From assembly GCA_903861145.1 (NCBI GenBank), contig CAIOTH010000004.1:1-42919 (forward strand): a DNA stretch of 42,919 nt. Reading direction: 5' to 3'. The notes beneath the pieces were generated by a model, which was not told where the DNA came from, did no database searches, and worked only from the letters and a program-made list of their open reading frames with translations. The number at the start of each line of letters is the position of its first letter. Position 1 is the stretch's first letter. Of the stretch, positions 42,231 to 42,919 are shown piece after piece. The position numbers and the translations under genes were made by a program. Source of the DNA: an uncultured Bacteroidota bacterium. Its GTDB lineage: Bacteria > Bacteroidota > Bacteroidia > Chitinophagales > LD1.

Positions 42231-42919
42231 GCTCACTAAGTCTGTTTTAAAAGTGTAAATAAATTGTGTGTTGATAGGTGATGTGAAAATGAACAAAAGA
42301 ATGTTTACAAAAAAATTTTTTTCACTTGATTTTTCAGAAAAAATTCACAACAGGGTGAATAAGTTTTTTTTCGAAAAAAATTAGGGCAAGGCTTCTCTTT
42401 TTAAAAAAAAATGTTACCCTTTATAATTAGCATTAAAACACATCTTTTGTCCTTTACTTTTCTCTTGTTCCTGTCCCTAAATTCCGTAGAACATAAGCCA
42501 GTCAATAGTTTCAGCGGCTCGAATTATTCGGGTTGCTCTCAAAGACATTTTTCAAAAATCAGTAACTGTAAAAAATAATTGAATACTCAGCACTGAAACG
42601 AAATATTTTTTTGAAAGATTTTGAAAAAATTTCTTCGCCGTTTTTTTCAAAAAATAGCCATTAATAATGCACCAATTCTCGTTTACTTTTTTAAGAGGGA
42701 ATATTACCTTGTGCAAATCAAATTTTATTGAACACGCAAATGTGGGTATTATTAAAACGGATTCATTAAATCGATGTCACATTTTTTGATGAAAAAAAAT
42801 CTATATTGTCCGATAAAAGTAAAAAAATATTTTTTCATTACAACTATTGCCTATGAAAGTGTTCAAATTGGATGAAAAAGTGAAAAGCAGGGGGCTACCC
42901 CGAATTAAACAGTGATAAA
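42231..42919. other. AT-rich region upstream of dnaA
   Basis: About 690 bp with no supported ORF. Long A and T tracts (e.g. 42306-42322, 42361-42380, 42601-42660) and nonamers close to the DnaA box TTWTNCACA: TTTTTCACT (42318-42326, +) and TTATTCACC (42354-42362, -), each one mismatch off. dnaA promoter and autoregulation sites are expected here; an origin is possible but not shown. The right end runs off the window. Confidence 0.4.

Noticed and set aside
42303-42312. GTTTACAAAA before dnaA as another copy of the spaced module
   Set aside because: Single copy with no TAACAAATAGC or tandem partner at the required distances; expected by chance in A/T-rich DNA.
42853-42915. 20-codon ORF at the right edge (MKVFKLDEKV...)
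   Set aside because: Too short and unsupported; no promoter or homologous feature seen.

Overview
The window looks like Bacteroidota chromosome, probably the Chitinophagales/Sphingobacteriales side (lineage inferred, not searched). Three large secreted proteins end in type IX secretion (T9SS) sorting domains, one of them with SprB repeats. Promoter-like TTG-N20-(T/A)AnnTTTG elements fit the group, and Shine-Dalgarno sites are mostly absent.

Positions 1-5635 look like the right end of an integrated element. They are AT-richer and full of small or unfamiliar genes, and they stop at an orphan tRNA 3' end (T-arm plus 3' acceptor strand, 5611-5635) with no 5' half, the classic tyrosine-integrase attachment scar. 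Contents: a GIY-YIG-like/UVR protein, an S1/P1 nuclease with an OB-like tail, a 67-aa basic protein whose first residues match the nuclease's N-terminus, a uracil-DNA-glycosylase-like protein, an unknown gene overlapping a second UVR-motif gene, and a lysine-rich histone-like gene overlapping one of two paralogous 60-aa proteins. No integrase is visible; the element continues left of base 1.

Positions 5636-33000 are mainly chromosomal metabolism and surface functions: a 1193-aa SprB-repeat protein with a CHU_C (type B) T9SS tail; a fatty acid hydroxylase, a hotdog thioesterase and an acyl-CoA dehydrogenase; nadA-nadB (ATGA overlap); an ATP-cone/Mrr-type nuclease; a 1348-aa T9SS-exported GH25 lysozyme; an aromatic amino-acid operon hmgA-hpd-tnaA, whose lyase carries tryptophanase-type rather than tyrosine phenol-lyase residues; a T9SS-exported beta-propeller protein resembling GH74; a penicillin-acylase-family Ntn hydrolase; a small ADP-ribosylation/crystallin-J1-like protein; a HipA-like kinase overlapping a DUF3037 gene; and a CHAD protein.

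Positions 33000-42919 hold a GH19 chitinase, a TetR-controlled RND efflux operon (tetR, tolC-like, membrane-fusion lipoprotein, HAE1-type pump) with matching palindromes before tetR and before tolC, and dnaA with a 690-bp AT-rich upstream region.

The most unusual signal is a pair of roughly 109-bp non-coding modules (5750-5858 and 33293-33401). They share exact internal spacing, an identical 11-mer and three copies of a short repeat that reads GTTTACA at every copy in one module and GTATACA at every copy in the other. They may be integrase arm-type sites or a repeated regulatory module.
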